Shown: piece after piece, positions 44,907 to 55,900 of the stretch
Layout: each line of letters starts with the position of its first letter
How positions within the stretch are numbered: position 1 is the first letter of the stretch
NCBI GenBank assembly: GCA_022822085.1
Contig: JAJECK010000130.1
Span: 1 to 64,000, forward strand
Direction: 5' to 3'
DNA length: 64,000 nucleotides
Source of the DNA: Candidatus Poribacteria bacterium
Lineage (GTDB): Bacteria; Poribacteria; WGA-4E; WGA-3G
Notes under the pieces: model-generated
What the model saw: only the letters and a program-made list of their open reading frames with translations
The model's database searches: none
What the model was told of the DNA's origin: nothing
Translations under genes and position numbers: made by a program

Positions 44907-46478
44907 TTAGGTCGACTTTGTGTGTAGTAATCGTTTGAGTACAAGATATAATACAAATGATAGACTAATTAATGCACAAAGGATTGGCAACCAATCCCCA
45001 TATCTTGTGTAAAATGTAGTTTTCCCCTCTGAGAGTGCAACATCAGCAATAATGTATTCTTTAGAAGTCTGTGGTGTTACAAAAGGAGTATCGATCCGTC
45101 CGTATTTATCAACAGCACAAGTAAAACCACCATTAGCACAGCGAAAAACGCTAATTCTGTTTTCTACCGCACGCAATGGAGCCATTGCTAAATGAAGTTC
45201 AGGTAGTGCAGTTCCAGCAAACCATGCATCATTTGTAAGAATTCCCATGACATCAGCCCCTTTTTTTACGAACTTTCGAAAATGATTTGGAAAAGATGAT
45301 TCAAAACATATTGATGTACCTACCTGAACTATTTCATTTTTCGTAGCCTCATCTACAATACCTATTATTGGTAAAAGATTATGTGTTTTCCCATGCTCAA
45401 AAGGATAAAATTGAATAAAATTTGGCAGAAAATCAGCCAACGGCACATACTCTCCAAATGGGACAAGGTGCATTTTCGCATATTTACCTTGTATTTCTCC
45501 ATCACCAGATACCGATATAACCCTGTTATAAATACTACCTAAGGCATCGGGATCCGTTGCCCCAATTAGCATCGGAGTCCTACCTATACGATCTAACATC
45601 TGTTTGAAATGGTTATTGTAATTGCTCCATTTTCCAGACAACACTTGTCCTCTAACCGTTGTTTCTGGCCATACAATGACATCAGGTTGTTCTTTTGCTG
45701 CGCTTTCTGTCAAATTAAGATATTTCATAAATATCGTTGGGAATTTCTTTGCGTTCCATTTATCAAGTTGTGGAATATTACCAGGTACCAGAGCAAACTT
45801 TATACTTTGTGTTTCAATGTTCTCACTTTTTCCAGTTACAGCATATCCATAGATAAGTGTAACTACTGCAAGTAGACAAGGTGTGATTATTGCCACCAAT
45901 TCCTTCTGAAATTCTTGCCTACGACGGATTAGCGTGGCAATTCCAGCATTAAAAAACACTATAACAAAACTAACACCATATACACCTGTTATTGATGCTA
46001 TTTGAATTCCCGCAGGATAGTTCCATTGGGAATACCCAATATTACCCCATGGAAAACCTGTGAGAAACCACCCACGCAACCACTCTAAACTGACCCAGAT
46101 AATAGCGGTACTTAATGGAAACAAAACCCCTGACTGCCACGGCAGTTGATATACAAAAACCGAGAATATAGCAAAATATACTGCACAATACCCAACGAGT
46201 AAAATATAACCCAAAAGTGTTGTCCAGATATTCGCATAAGGGTATAAGAGCGCGATGGCTATGAGTAATCCTGCGAAAAATAGAAAGCCTGCCACATAGC
46301 CGATACGGAAAGCAGTTTTCCAATCCTCTACTTCTTCAAGGGCTACCAATAATGGAACTAAAGCTATCCATGCAATTGGAAAGAAATTGACACTCGGAAA
46401 ACTACAAAATAATAGTACTCCCGAACTTGCAGCAAGCAAATAACGGTCCCGTTTTACCTTACTCAAAATGGCTTCCAT
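44907..46478 (-). CDS. lnt: Apolipoprotein N-acyltransferase
   Basis: A 523-residue inner-membrane enzyme that adds the third acyl chain to lipoproteins. An N-terminal multi-helix region (about residues 15-225) is followed by a periplasmic nitrilase-like domain. Its catalytic triad is Glu in VIVWPETTVRG, Lys in YAKMHLVPFGEY and Cys in GTSICFESSFP. A final membrane helix (LPILCALISLSFVLYLVL) precedes a basic tail. The ATG at 46478 is favoured over a TTG 9 bases upstream. Lipoproteins finished here can be handled by the LolCD system encoded downstream. Confidence 0.95.
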   Translation of the reverse strand: MEAILSKVKRDRYLLAASSGVLLFCSFPSVNFFPIAWIALVPLLVALEEVEDWKTAFRIGYVAGFLFFAGLLIAIALLYPYANIWTTLLGYILLVGYCAVYFAIFSVFVYQLPWQSGVLFPLSTAIIWVSLEWLRGWFLTGFPWGNIGYSQWNYPAGIQIASITGVYGVSFVIVFFNAGIATLIRRRQEFQKELVAIITPCLLAVVTLIYGYAVTGKSENIETQSIKFALVPGNIPQLDKWNAKKFPTIFMKYLNLTESAAKEQPDVIVWPETTVRGQVLSGKWSNYNNHFKQMLDRIGRTPMLIGATDPDALGSIYNRVISVSGDGEIQGKYAKMHLVPFGEYVPLADFLPNFIQFYPFEHGKTHNLLPIIGIVDEATKNEIVQVGTSICFESSFPNHFRKFVKKGADVMGILTNDAWFAGTALPELHLAMAPLRAVENRISVFRCANGGFTCAVDKYGRIDTPFVTPQTSKEYIIADVALSEGKTTFYTRYGDWLPILCALISLSFVLYLVLKRLLHTKST

Positions 46479-47130
46479 AAATGGCAAATGATTTTAAATG
46501 TACAGTATCATATCTGATTGTCTGTGTCAATAATTTTGTAAGCTGTACAGAGGATTCTGGACGGTTAACGTGAGTTTGATAATAGGAGAGGACAGCCGTA
46601 TTCCTCTTAAAGTCCTCCTTGATAAGTGGGTAGGGGTTAAAGTGCTATTTGAGTCTTCTAACCCCATTGGTGCTGAGTGCCCTATTGTGCCCTATTTTGC
46701 CATGTTTTTCGGCTTTTTGAAAACACCCGATCCTTGTACCGACTATGTTTAGAGGGTTTTTTCGGTTACTTGTGACTCAGATTCGGGCACTGGTCTGGTG
46801 CTTCCCACTGAAGATCGTTCAACCAATATGGGACACTTGCAAAACGTTCTGTTTATGTGAAAAAAATGATGGACAACAAGTTATTCAGCACAACTCATTA
46901 TTATTAGTTGAATGAAATTGCATAAATCTTCATTTAAGATATTCAACGATTATTTTATTGTTCAAAACCATTTTATGGTGGTATAATTTACAACATTAAT
47001 TCATGTAAACCCATTAATTCATTTTTCGTTTTAAGTAAGTAAATATCAATTGACTTTCAGATAATATAGTTTTTGAGGAGATACTAATTTGTAGGACTAA
47101 ATTTTAGTGCTGCAATTTTATATGTAATTT
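46479..47130. other. Long intergenic region between divergent lnt and the PorV-like gene
   Basis: About 650 bases without a supported gene. The left part (46560-46800) has mixed composition with only short unsupported ORFs. The right part (46860-47130) is very AT-rich and holds a good promoter (46958-46987). Leader sequence for both divergent genes probably lies here. GGAG at about 47077 is not followed by an open frame, so it is not a start site for the downstream gene. Confidence 0.5.
46958..46987 (+). promoter_or_regulatory. Candidate sigma70-type promoter of the PorV-like gene
   Basis: TTGTTC (46958-46963) and a perfect TATAAT (46982-46987) are 18 bases apart. The annotated start at 47131 is about 135 bases downstream of the predicted transcription start, implying a long leader, and no Shine-Dalgarno precedes that ATG. 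Confidence 0.5.
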
Positions 47131-48249
47131 ATGTTTAGATATATCTCGCTGTTAATATGGATCGTTTTCTTTATTCCAAATGTACTTTTTGCTGGACCTG
47201 GACGTACAGGTGCACAGATACTTAACTTAGGTGGAGGAGCACGTGCAAGAGCGTTGGGAGATGCATTTTCCGCTATGTCCGGAGATGTTACTACATCCTT
47301 ATGGAATCCCAGTGGGTTGGCTATGATGCCAGAAAGTAAATTACGTTCAGGGAAACAAGGCACACAAGCATCTATGTTTTATACAGATTATAGCGCACCT
47401 TTTGGTGAAGCAGGTGAGGGATTATACTATACTTTCATCTCAGGTGCATTACCGCTCGGTGATTTTGGGACTGTCGGTGCCACATTACAATTGCAAGGAC
47501 AAGGCACTATTGCAGTAACTGCTGATTCGCCAGATGTCATTCGCGAGGAAAATTTAGGAACAAACATGGTATTAACCTTATCCTATGCAGACAAAATTAC
47601 GCAAAATTTATCAGCAGGAATTAATGGTAAAATGATACGCATGGTACTTGGTCGAGAAACTGGCAGTTCTTATGCATTGGATTTTGGTCTACAATATCAT
47701 ATCCCCTTCAATCTAATTCCTACGACACTTGGTTTCACTATTCAAAACATAGGACCTGGTATCTCATTCATTGACGAAAACCAAGCCGACCCTTTACCCA
47801 GAATGTTGAGAATTGGAACGTCTATGAGTCTATATCGTGATAGATTTAATCATCTACGAATCGTCAGCGGAATAACAGCATATATTGATAAGTTAGCAGA
47901 AGATAATGCTGAATTAGAAGCAGATTTGGAACGACTTAATGCTGAACGCGATGACGACGAACAACTTACAAAAGCACAACTCCTTTCAGATAGAGGTGTT
48001 GGTATCCGCGCATTTGAATGGCGGCACTTACAAAAGAACCTTGGTTTAGAATATTGGCTTGGAAATATTTTGGCATTAAGAGTAGGATACAAAAATGAAC
48101 CGGGAATTAGTTTACCAAATTTTATTGATTACGTTACTTACGGTATCGGTGTGAAAGTGTACCTGTTTAATTTAGACTTGACCTATGGACCAAGATTCGG
48201 TCCTAACCAACAAAGATTGATTGAAGCAACAGGTATCGTCGTCTTTTAA
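47131..48249 (+). CDS. PorV/PorQ-like outer-membrane beta-barrel protein
   Basis: A 372-residue protein with a signal peptide (1-21, ending LFAGPGR) and the family opening QILNLGGGARARALGDAFSA, followed by VTTSLWNPSGLAMM. Amphipathic strands then run to a closing VKVYLFNLDLTYGPRF. A charged insertion (residues 255-300, ELEADLERLNAERDDDEQLT) looks like a coiled coil. The PorV/UPF0164 family includes the type IX secretion shuttle protein PorV and many relatives of unknown role. Here it is suggestive because several exported proteins carry FlgD-like tails similar to type IX sorting domains; the link is an inference. The ATG lacks a clear ribosome site. Confidence 0.8.
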   Translation: MFRYISLLIWIVFFIPNVLFAGPGRTGAQILNLGGGARARALGDAFSAMSGDVTTSLWNPSGLAMMPESKLRSGKQGTQASMFYTDYSAPFGEAGEGLYYTFISGALPLGDFGTVGATLQLQGQGTIAVTADSPDVIREENLGTNMVLTLSYADKITQNLSAGINGKMIRMVLGRETGSSYALDFGLQYHIPFNLIPTTLGFTIQNIGPGISFIDENQADPLPRMLRIGTSMSLYRDRFNHLRIVSGITAYIDKLAEDNAELEADLERLNAERDDDEQLTKAQLLSDRGVGIRAFEWRHLQKNLGLEYWLGNILALRVGYKNEPGISLPNFIDYVTYGIGVKVYLFNLDLTYGPRFGPNQQRLIEATGIVVF

Positions 48250-48274
48250 TTAATTGATAGGAATACAATAATAA

Positions 48275-49078
48275 GTGAAAACATACTATAGATTAACGAA
48301 ATATCTCATCATACTTATATTATCCACTACACTTTGTTCCGCCAACCAACCAAATACTAATGTCTTGAACAAATTCTATTTAGATTCTAACCTCGGAACC
48401 CGCACGCTAATTAATTATTCATCAAGTGCAATCGCAGCAGAAAACAATCTCGTTCCTCAAAAATCCGCAAATGAGGCATTTCTCTATTCTCTTGCTATTC
48501 CAGGAATGGGACAAATTTACACTGGTGCGAAACACGGTTATATCTATACAGCAGCAGAGGTGGCATTACTCACAACTTATTTTATACTCCGAAATAATGC
48601 TACAAATACACATGACGATTACGAGGATGTTGTCAGACAACATATTATTTTCATAGGAGTCGGTTCCTTCATCGATTGGAACAATGAAGATTATGAGCAT
48701 GCATCAGATTATGAGAATTGGAACCATAAGTATGATTCAGAAGGAACACATGAGCGTACAGGCAAATGGTACTGGAAAGACCTTGACCCATCATTAAAAA
48801 ACGATTCTGAGGTAAACAAGCCAGAGAGTCCTATCGACTCAAAATACCGATTGCAAGCTAACGAATTGAGAGATAAAGCGAACAACACATTTCAAACCGC
48901 GCGTAATATCTTAGGTATAGTAATTTTAAACCATGTTATAAGTGCCGTAGAGGCACGGATTTCAACCAAACGTTGGAACAAAAAACAAACAGAGTCTGAG
49001 GGGTTTCAGATTGATGTGCAGACTGATGTATCAAATGGAAATTTTTCAGGTACATTAGTTCTGAGGAGAAGATTTTAA
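48275..49078 (+). CDS. Secreted or membrane protein of unknown function (DUF5683-like)
   Basis: The 267 residues begin at a GTG codon with a signal peptide (1-22, ending CSANQ). A central motif AFLYSLAIPGMGQIYTGAKHGYIYTAAEVALL resembles DUF5683, small predicted membrane proteins found next to outer-membrane genes. A hydrophilic, charged region (NNEDYEHASDYENWNHKYD) and a second hydrophobic helix (ILGIVILNHVISAVEARIS) follow. It ends GTLVLRRRF, which looks like a beta-strand at an outer-membrane terminus. The gene lies 25 bases after the PorV-like gene. Function unknown. Confidence 0.68.
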   Translation: MKTYYRLTKYLIILILSTTLCSANQPNTNVLNKFYLDSNLGTRTLINYSSSAIAAENNLVPQKSANEAFLYSLAIPGMGQIYTGAKHGYIYTAAEVALLTTYFILRNNATNTHDDYEDVVRQHIIFIGVGSFIDWNNEDYEHASDYENWNHKYDSEGTHERTGKWYWKDLDPSLKNDSEVNKPESPIDSKYRLQANELRDKANNTFQTARNILGIVILNHVISAVEARISTKRWNKKQTESEGFQIDVQTDVSNGNFSGTLVLRRRF

Positions 49079-49096
49079 AACGAAGGATAAATTTCA

Positions 49097-50029
49097 ATGG
49101 ATTTACCACATCTCTTAGACTCACTCTATTCTGTTACTGCGATTCCGATCATTCCGTTCAATGGAGACAAGATTGACTATGAAGGACATGCAAAAAACAT
49201 TGACTATCTAATGGCGAACAACTACCTTGATGAAGGAAGGAAACGTGTCATTGCAATCGCGGGAACAAGTCTAATCCACCATATACCTGAGACCGAACAA
49301 TTACGCCTAATTGATGCAACAGGAAATCAAATGGGTTCAGACGGTATCCTAATTTCTGGTATAGTACCGAATCCCATCAAACAAGCAGGTCAGTTGATTG
49401 AAGCACAATCTGAACTAAAAAGACCACCCGATGTCTATCTTTTGATGCCACTTACAGGAATTAGTAGTCCAGAAGGTATCTATGAACAGTATATGGAATT
49501 CGCGGATCAGCATGGTAATAGTTGTGATGCGCGTTTAATATACTATTTTAGGCAAAAACGTGATATAGATGCAGTCATTAGTTTGTTGAACGATTCACCA
49601 CATTTTATCGGTGTAAAAATCGGCACTGATGAGGATGATGTTCAACCAATCGTTAATGGTGTCGGTGATAGTGGAATTGTCATGTGGGGAATCGGAGATA
49701 GATGTACCAGACCTGCACAGCTTGGAACAAAAGGACATACTTCCGGTATAGCGGTTGCTTATGCCCGTGCTTCTGATGAAATAAACAACGCACAACGACG
49801 TGGTGATTATCAAACTGCCTCACAGATTGAAGCGGACATTGCCCCACTTGAAGAGATCCGATTTTGGAACGGGAGAGTCTACAATTATTCTGCTGTCGTT
49901 GAAACAATGATATTAAGTGGTTTTGAAAGCATTGAGGCGGGTACAGGTGCTCCATTCAATCCGCGTGTCCCACAAGAAATACAAGAACAACTACGCGCAA
50001 TAACAAACGAATTGAAACGTTACCATTGA
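49097..50029 (+). CDS. Dihydrodipicolinate synthase/N-acetylneuraminate lyase family aldolase
   Basis: A 310-residue TIM-barrel class I aldolase. Features are AIPIIPFNGDKIDYEG at the start, the Schiff-base lysine Lys174 in HFIGVKIGTD, and tyrosines at LIYYFRQ (149-150) as general acid/base. The usual GTTGE phosphate loop is altered to AGTSLIHHIPETE, so it is probably not the lysine-pathway DapA but a relative for sugar-acid or other 2-keto acid cleavage. It follows the DUF5683-like gene by 18 bases with AAGGA upstream. Confidence 0.85.
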   Translation: MDLPHLLDSLYSVTAIPIIPFNGDKIDYEGHAKNIDYLMANNYLDEGRKRVIAIAGTSLIHHIPETEQLRLIDATGNQMGSDGILISGIVPNPIKQAGQLIEAQSELKRPPDVYLLMPLTGISSPEGIYEQYMEFADQHGNSCDARLIYYFRQKRDIDAVISLLNDSPHFIGVKIGTDEDDVQPIVNGVGDSGIVMWGIGDRCTRPAQLGTKGHTSGIAVAYARASDEINNAQRRGDYQTASQIEADIAPLEEIRFWNGRVYNYSAVVETMILSGFESIEAGTGAPFNPRVPQEIQEQLRAITNELKRYH

Positions 50030-50106
50030 TCTAATATGGCAAACATTTTATCTTACATTTTCTACGATGCATTGGCTAACTTTTACTTCCAACAAGAGAT
50101 AACCAC

Positions 50107-51810
50107 ATGTCTTTTGATTCTTTAACCCTCCATCATATAACGCACGAATTGTGTCAAACACTTATTGGTGGGACAATACGACACATTGAACAAGCAAACC
50201 CAACAACATTTAACTTCAAAATTTCAGATAACACACAAACTCACTGGCTCACTATATCAGCACATTCTGTTCTCGCCCGAGCACACCTAATTCAGAAACC
50301 ACCCACAGGACAAAAGCAATCCTATTTTGCCGATTTTATGTCTACCCATCTAAAACAGGGCACTATCGTTAATATAGAACAACTCGGTTGGGATCGAATA
50401 TTAAAAATAACAGTACAACCTATATCGGATGAACACATTCAACCACCATATAAATCAATCATAGCAGAATTTATGGGAAAACATAGCAATATCATTCTGA
50501 TAGATGCGACTGATGATAGAATTCTGGAATGTTTGAAACATATTGATGAATCTATGAGTAGATATCGGGAAGTGCTACCGGGTGAGAATTATGTATTGCC
50601 ACCTCAACAGAATAAACAAGATCCACTAACCATCGACAAAGACAAGTTCACAGAGCATTTCTTATCCATAGAAGCAACATGGAAAACCTTATTTAATCAA
50701 ATAGACGGACTCAGTCCTACACTTGCAAAAGAAATAATTACACGTTCAGAAAAAACAGGTCTTTGGGATGCATTCCAGCAGGTAACTGCATATTTTAATC
50801 CAAAACATATCGTTCCCCAATTGCTTGTTAATGATGATAATCCTTTAGCGGCTTCCCCTCTCCCTTTACACCAGTTTCCAAATACTTCTTCTCAAAATTA
50901 CGAATCTATGAGTGAAGCACTGTCTGCTTATTATCAGGCGATCATGCAGAAAGAAAGCATAACTTCATTAAAACACATGCTCACTCAGACATTAGAAAAG
51001 CAAAATACTTTATTGAAGCGAAAAGAAATAGTTTTACAAAAGGATTTAGCACGCGCAGAAAAATCCGATGAATACCGAATTTGTGGAGAACTATTACTCG
51101 CTAATCTACATAAAATCAATCGTGGACAGAAACAGGTTGAAATCCAAAACTATTATAGTCAGGAGATGGAGACACTTACAATCTCACTCAATCCTGAACT
51201 GACACCATCTGACAATGCACAAGCCTATTTCAAGAAATATAGTAAAGCCAAACGTGGATATTCGCAAATACAACAACGTCTCGCTGAACTTGATGCAGAA
51301 CAGAATGTACTAAAAAGTTTCGAAGGAAAGTTAAATTCTGCAAATACTCTGGATTCTTTGGAAAAATTACGTACTGATTTTGTTAAGAACGGTTATCTTA
51401 AAATACAAGAACGAAAGAGTAAGCAAGAAACAAGTGAAGGTCCCTATCGTAAATATATTTCATCAAACGGTTTTCATATCTATGTAGGTAAAAATAGTCA
51501 ATCTAACGATCTACTCTTACGAGAAATAGCCAAACCGCGTGATATGTGGTTGCATGCAAAACAGATCCATGGGTCACATGTCATCATCCGAAACCCAGAA
51601 AATCGTCCTGACATCCCTATGCCAACTCTCCTACAAGCAGCGCAGCTTGCCGCATTCTTCAGCAAAGCACATCATTCAAGTTATGTCCCCGTAGACTATA
51701 CATGGGCAAGATATGTTGTTAAGCGTAAGGGGAATGTTGCGGGTTATGTTCACTACACACACGAGAAGACACTTTATGTTGAACCTGCTGTCCCTTCTAC
51801 AAAGAAATAA
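50107..51810 (+). CDS. rqcH: Ribosome quality-control factor RqcH (NFACT family)
   Basis: A 567-residue NFACT protein. The NFACT-N domain (residues 1-190) has LIGGTIRHIEQANPTTFNFK and IAEFMGKHSNIILIDATDD. HhH and coiled-coil segments (residues 280-400) follow. The C-terminal NFACT-R domain contains KYISSNGFHIYVGKNSQSND and the MWLHAKQIHGSHVIIR signature. RqcH binds stalled 50S subunits with peptidyl-tRNA and adds alanine tails to tag nascent chains for degradation; such proteins were formerly annotated as fibronectin-binding. It is monocistronic or the last gene of the aldolase unit. Confidence 0.93.
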   Translation: MSFDSLTLHHITHELCQTLIGGTIRHIEQANPTTFNFKISDNTQTHWLTISAHSVLARAHLIQKPPTGQKQSYFADFMSTHLKQGTIVNIEQLGWDRILKITVQPISDEHIQPPYKSIIAEFMGKHSNIILIDATDDRILECLKHIDESMSRYREVLPGENYVLPPQQNKQDPLTIDKDKFTEHFLSIEATWKTLFNQIDGLSPTLAKEIITRSEKTGLWDAFQQVTAYFNPKHIVPQLLVNDDNPLAASPLPLHQFPNTSSQNYESMSEALSAYYQAIMQKESITSLKHMLTQTLEKQNTLLKRKEIVLQKDLARAEKSDEYRICGELLLANLHKINRGQKQVEIQNYYSQEMETLTISLNPELTPSDNAQAYFKKYSKAKRGYSQIQQRLAELDAEQNVLKSFEGKLNSANTLDSLEKLRTDFVKNGYLKIQERKSKQETSEGPYRKYISSNGFHIYVGKNSQSNDLLLREIAKPRDMWLHAKQIHGSHVIIRNPENRPDIPMPTLLQAAQLAAFFSKAHHSSYVPVDYTWARYVVKRKGNVAGYVHYTHEKTLYVEPAVPSTKK

Positions 51811-52050
51811 TGCACCCTCATTATTGTATTGCAATAACCTAAGTTGCTCCCTATGTAGCACAATCTGTCCGAAGATTAATTTATCTGACATTTATCAAAA
51901 TGGTAGAGAATCCCCTAAACATAACTACAAAGAGGGTTTTGAACGATTAAAATGCGTTTATTTTGAAGATTTGACTTGATTTTAAATGCATGAGTTGCCA
52001 TCCTACTTATAAAAAATATCGTCTTTTGATTATATTTAGGAGGACATCTC

Positions 52051-52600
52051 ATGCATCATCAGATTATCAAATCTTTGAAGTTTTTTCAACATCTTCTTTG
52101 TTCCGGTTTTCGCCGCATTAGATTGCAGATCATTGACACTGGACTTTTATTATCGGTTTGTCATCTCTTTGGTCTGGACAAACTGAACCAAGTTGGGGAT
52201 GCGTTGAAACTTACAAAAGCGGGACTTTATCGGGATCTTCAGGCAGTAAGCCAGTATCATTAGGGTGTGTAAAGTTTTTGGTATGTGTAGTCAGAATCGC
52301 GGAGGACACCAAACTCGCAAGCGTTTTGTAACATAACGTGAGTTGTGCTATCCCCCAATGTGCAATCTGGAAGTGGACGGTACAAAGACAGGCAATCGCC
52401 CAGACGCAAAACAACTTGGCATCTCCAGGCATATAATCCGCGCAATCGGTAAAATCCGGGGAATGCTTAAAGCAGCATGCGCCATGATGCATACCGTTGA
52501 TTTAGCAATAATCCGTGTTCAGACAGATAAGTGACAATAACTTTACACACCCGTATCATTGGAAATGCTTGAATATGCGGCTCGGATGTGTTAATGTTTC
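52051..52600 (+). pseudogene. Transposase-like N-terminal fragment interrupted by a small mobile element
   Basis: From the ATG at 52051 (GGAGGA upstream) a frame of 70 codons reads MHHQIIKSLKFFQHLLCSGF, and later LTKAGLYRDLQAVSQYH, then hits TAG. The stop is formed exactly where an insertion begins (52262). Removing the insertion and one copy of the target duplication restores the frame: QYHWKCLNMRLGCVN. The sequence resembles the N-terminus of a DDE transposase (a helix-turn-helix of the KxALYRDL type), but I cannot name the family. Beyond about 52590 it runs into a different element on the opposite strand. Confidence 0.5.
52262..52552. mobile_element. 291 bp MITE-like element with terminal inverted repeats
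   Basis: The ends carry perfect 14-base inverted repeats, GGGTGTGTAAAGTT (52263-52276) and AACTTTACACACCC (52539-52552). On both sides lies the same 8-base sequence GTATCATT (52254-52261 and 52553-52560), a target duplication. Eight-base duplications and ends of this style recall the IS256 family, but no transposase remains inside, so it is a non-autonomous derivative. The interior holds a degenerate copy (52435-52461) of the AATCCGCG repeat found at 63 kb. Confidence 0.75.
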
Positions 52601-52832
52601 CATTTATTTCAGTAGAGATAAGGTGTTTCGTGTCAATCTGTCGTGGGTTGAACCGTTCTCCGTAGATCCGCGGGCGTCCTGGTTCCTCTTGAGGTGTTGT
52701 CGGTTCCAAATGCAGTGCGGCATCCGTGTGAAGTTTTGAAACGAGGTGGAGCCCACTTTGTTTCGTCATTTGAAGTGCGCTATTGTGTCCAAAATATCCA
52801 TCAAGCACAAGGTAACGGAGTTGGATGAGGGC
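52590..52832 (-). pseudogene. Decayed DDE transposase fragment
   Basis: Read on the minus strand from 52832, the segment encodes ALIQLRYLVLDGYFGHNSAL, then GLHLVSKLHTDAALHLE, GRPRIYGERFNP and ISTEINGNINT. This series is characteristic of the catalytic core of IS4/IS701-type transposases (DSYFGN, LHLISKLRSDAAL, GRPRKYG). A stop codon precedes it, and after NINT the homology ends at a breakpoint with the opposite-strand fragment. The N-terminus and the final catalytic Glu region are absent, so it cannot be active. Confidence 0.7.
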
Positions 52833-52964
52833 TTTTATCTAAGGAATTTGCTGATGGGAAGCATACAGCGACGCTAAAAGAGGTTTAACGCATCATCAGG
52901 AAATCGTAATCGTACCATATTTTATGCTGGTGCGCAGCTTCTGAAGATTTTGGTATTAAATACT

Positions 52965-55900
52965 TCATTCTTTAGGCAGCGAGTACACTCCCCGCCGCAC
53001 TCTCTCAATTTCACCTTTCGTTACAAGGCTTCTAAGTTCATTGTCTATTGATTTTGGATGTCCATCAATAGCTGCCAAAAGTTCAGATGTTCTTTTTTCA
53101 CCTTTAGCAAGGAGAGAGAATATCTGTTCTCGGTAGGGAACACGTAGCGGTTTACCGCCTCTTAGTTTCTGTAGCATCCGGTTCGCTTGCCGTGCTGAAC
53201 ATCCTAAGACCTGCTCAACTTTTTCTCTACTGGAGTCCGCTGTTAAGTTGGAAGCTTCGGTTTCAAAGCGTTCGCGCGTAGCGATGACTTCAGGCAGTTT
53301 GTCCAACCCACCAGCAATCTCAAAATCTGTCCAGTCGAAAAGAAGCGTTTCTGGTCTGTCGGTGATGTTAGGCAGTGCCAAACTCGTCATTAAAACGATC
53401 TTCTTGTCAGACAAACGGTTCAACCCTATCTGTCCTATAATCCGTGTGAGTAAACTGACAATATTCTGTTGGTAGACCTCTTGGACGCGTTCATCTTTAT
53501 AGTGAACGGACTTTGAAGTTCTCTCATAAGAAAGTGGTTTTTTGTCGTTTCCAAATAACATCTGTGCTTGTCGCCAAATAGTGCTTTGTGGCCAGAACGG
53601 TGTACCGACCATCCACACCACTTGTGCCGTTTCAAATTCAGTATCCTCTTCGTGCAGCATTTTGAAATCTTTCACGAAACAGACATTCTCCTTTTCGGTG
53701 AGGTCAGCCAAAAATTTTGGAATCGGTGTATTGACAACAATTGCATGCTGAACACTTAGGTCTCGTTCAATTTCTGCGCAGATTCCCGTAAAGAAACGTT
53801 CTCCTGTCTTAGACAGGCTCAGCACGTCCCAATTGTTATCATCGTTTAAGATTGTCCGGTCGGTGCGCAGTTGGAAGACACGGTTTCCTGTAACCCACGG
53901 TGTCGGTTGGGTGCGAACAAATTCAATTTGCTCACTTGGGAATACCTTGCGGAGATAGTGTTCGGAGAGAGTAGGTGATATTAACAGCAGGCGTTTAACA
54001 CTCGGATGTAGCACAGGCGGGACACGGAACGACAGTTTTTCACCGTTCCATTGCATCGGCGCATCAATACCTCGCTTGTAATGCGAAAAGAAACGTTTTA
54101 ACTGATGCCAAAACGTCCAGTTCGGGTGTCTACAAACAGTAGGAAATTTCAGAATCTTTTCTACAGTGCTTGTATCCAATACACCTAACGCAACTGCTGT
54201 CGCCATCGGCATCGGGATTTGGATATTCTCGTTTAGGGCAAACGGCTTGAATGAAAAGCATGGTACTCCGTTTGCTCTGAGTCTGTCTTCTGCCTCAGCG
54301 TCCACAGGAATGTCAGCAGAAGCACCGCCTTCAAACGTTATGCGGAGCCGTGCTAATTCGCTTCCTGTTTCGGGATCAACAGTCGTGTGTTCTATAACCT
54401 TCCCTTGCACATTTATCTGGCACATCTGCCGGACAATATCTTGTTCATGCTGTTGAAATGCTTCAACTGCTTCGCGAATCCGGGCGGTTGGGTCTTCATT
54501 AGGGTAACCTTCAGGTTCAAGCACATTCAGCAGGGCATCGGTAAAGTTGCCTAATGCCATACCTCGCCAGTTCGCTGTCCACTGCTCTAATGTGTTTTTT
54601 GAGAATTCACATCTGAGGAATAGGTCTCCTATATCTATTTTCCTGTGATCAATAATACAAATGCGTTCAGGTTCATCTGTGGGGTCAAGGATCTCTTCTA
54701 ATGCTTTTGCGTGTTGCGGGTCGAGGAACAGTTGATGCGTCGGCGATATTTGTGCTTTGGCATCTTGTAATAATCGGATTTGCGATAGATACCCGCGCTG
54801 CTGGCATTCTGTGTAGACGGGACACTGCGGGCAGATACTTTCCTGCGGCTCCCCACCTTTTAGCCCGTAGGTCCGGCACCGATCAGCGTCCTCGCACGGA
54901 TTACCGCGTTCAAACGGGGTTGCCATACGCTCGTCAATCGGTATATCCTTCACCTCTTCCCATCGATACATCCGCGCTTTCCATCGGGCAAAAGATGGGA
55001 GTTTGAGTGCTTCATACCGTCGTTCTACTGCTGCTGCTAAACGTCGGTTCGGTATGTTTAAGCATATTGCGCCACCACTGCGGAGATAGGATTCTACTTC
55101 GTTATTTGTATCTGGATTTGTATCCGTATTGATCCCGATAACGCGTGCGTCCATATCGAGTACCCGTCGTATCCAGTCCGTATTCTCCTTTTGTGCCGCA
55201 TCAACCTCTTTAGCGGGTACCTCGGCTGGAAGCTCAGGTTTGGGGCGTTTTATTGCTAATGGGCTTAGTTTTCCTTCCCGCACGGCGAGTTTTTTATCAG
55301 TTATCGGCATACCAGCTATTGCGGGTGCGGCGATGCCGGTGTCGTCCCAGATACTCGTTATCGGCATGCCTCTCATCATCAACCCGTTGATAGGTGTTGA
55401 TGCGCGAACCCATATAGTGCCTTGGTCTTCCCATAGCCACGCGTATACGGTTCCACCTTCGTTCCCGTGAAAAACCCAGTGGTGAAAATCGGCATCTTGT
55501 TTGATATAGGTAAAACCGCGCTTTAAAAACGCTTCTTTGGCGAGATCAAGGTCGTCTGAACCGAGGGTAGATGGCGCGGTAATCGTAGGTTCATCGGGTG
55601 TTTCTCCCGACGGTTCTGGTGCGTGAAGCACATCACGGAGCGTATTTATAGGTACAAAAAGAAGTTCCTTAGCAATAACAGGCGGGTCTAATAAATCACC
55701 ACATAGAATCTCGTAGCGGGTATCCCAACGACTGTAACCATTTTTCCCACGGATTTCAAGGTAGACATCTCGGTAATGTGGATTTTCGGGTGTCGGTGTA
55801 TGCTTGTAGATGTATAACTTTGCTGCTGTAGTGTCTGAATGGAGATAATCTGGTACCCTACAAGAGAAGCGGAGGCTGCCTGATTTTGTCAATACTAATA

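Noticed and set aside
46570-46752. A 60-codon plus-strand ORF in the lnt-PorV gap
   Set aside because: It has no homology-like motif, and no promoter or domain; the sequence is probably non-coding.
49097-50029. Naming this aldolase dapA
   Set aside because: The GTTGE loop is altered, so the lysine-pathway reaction is not supported by sequence alone.
52211-52534. Small ORFs inside the MITE-like element
   Set aside because: They run through terminal repeats and have no recognisable domains; the element is non-autonomous.
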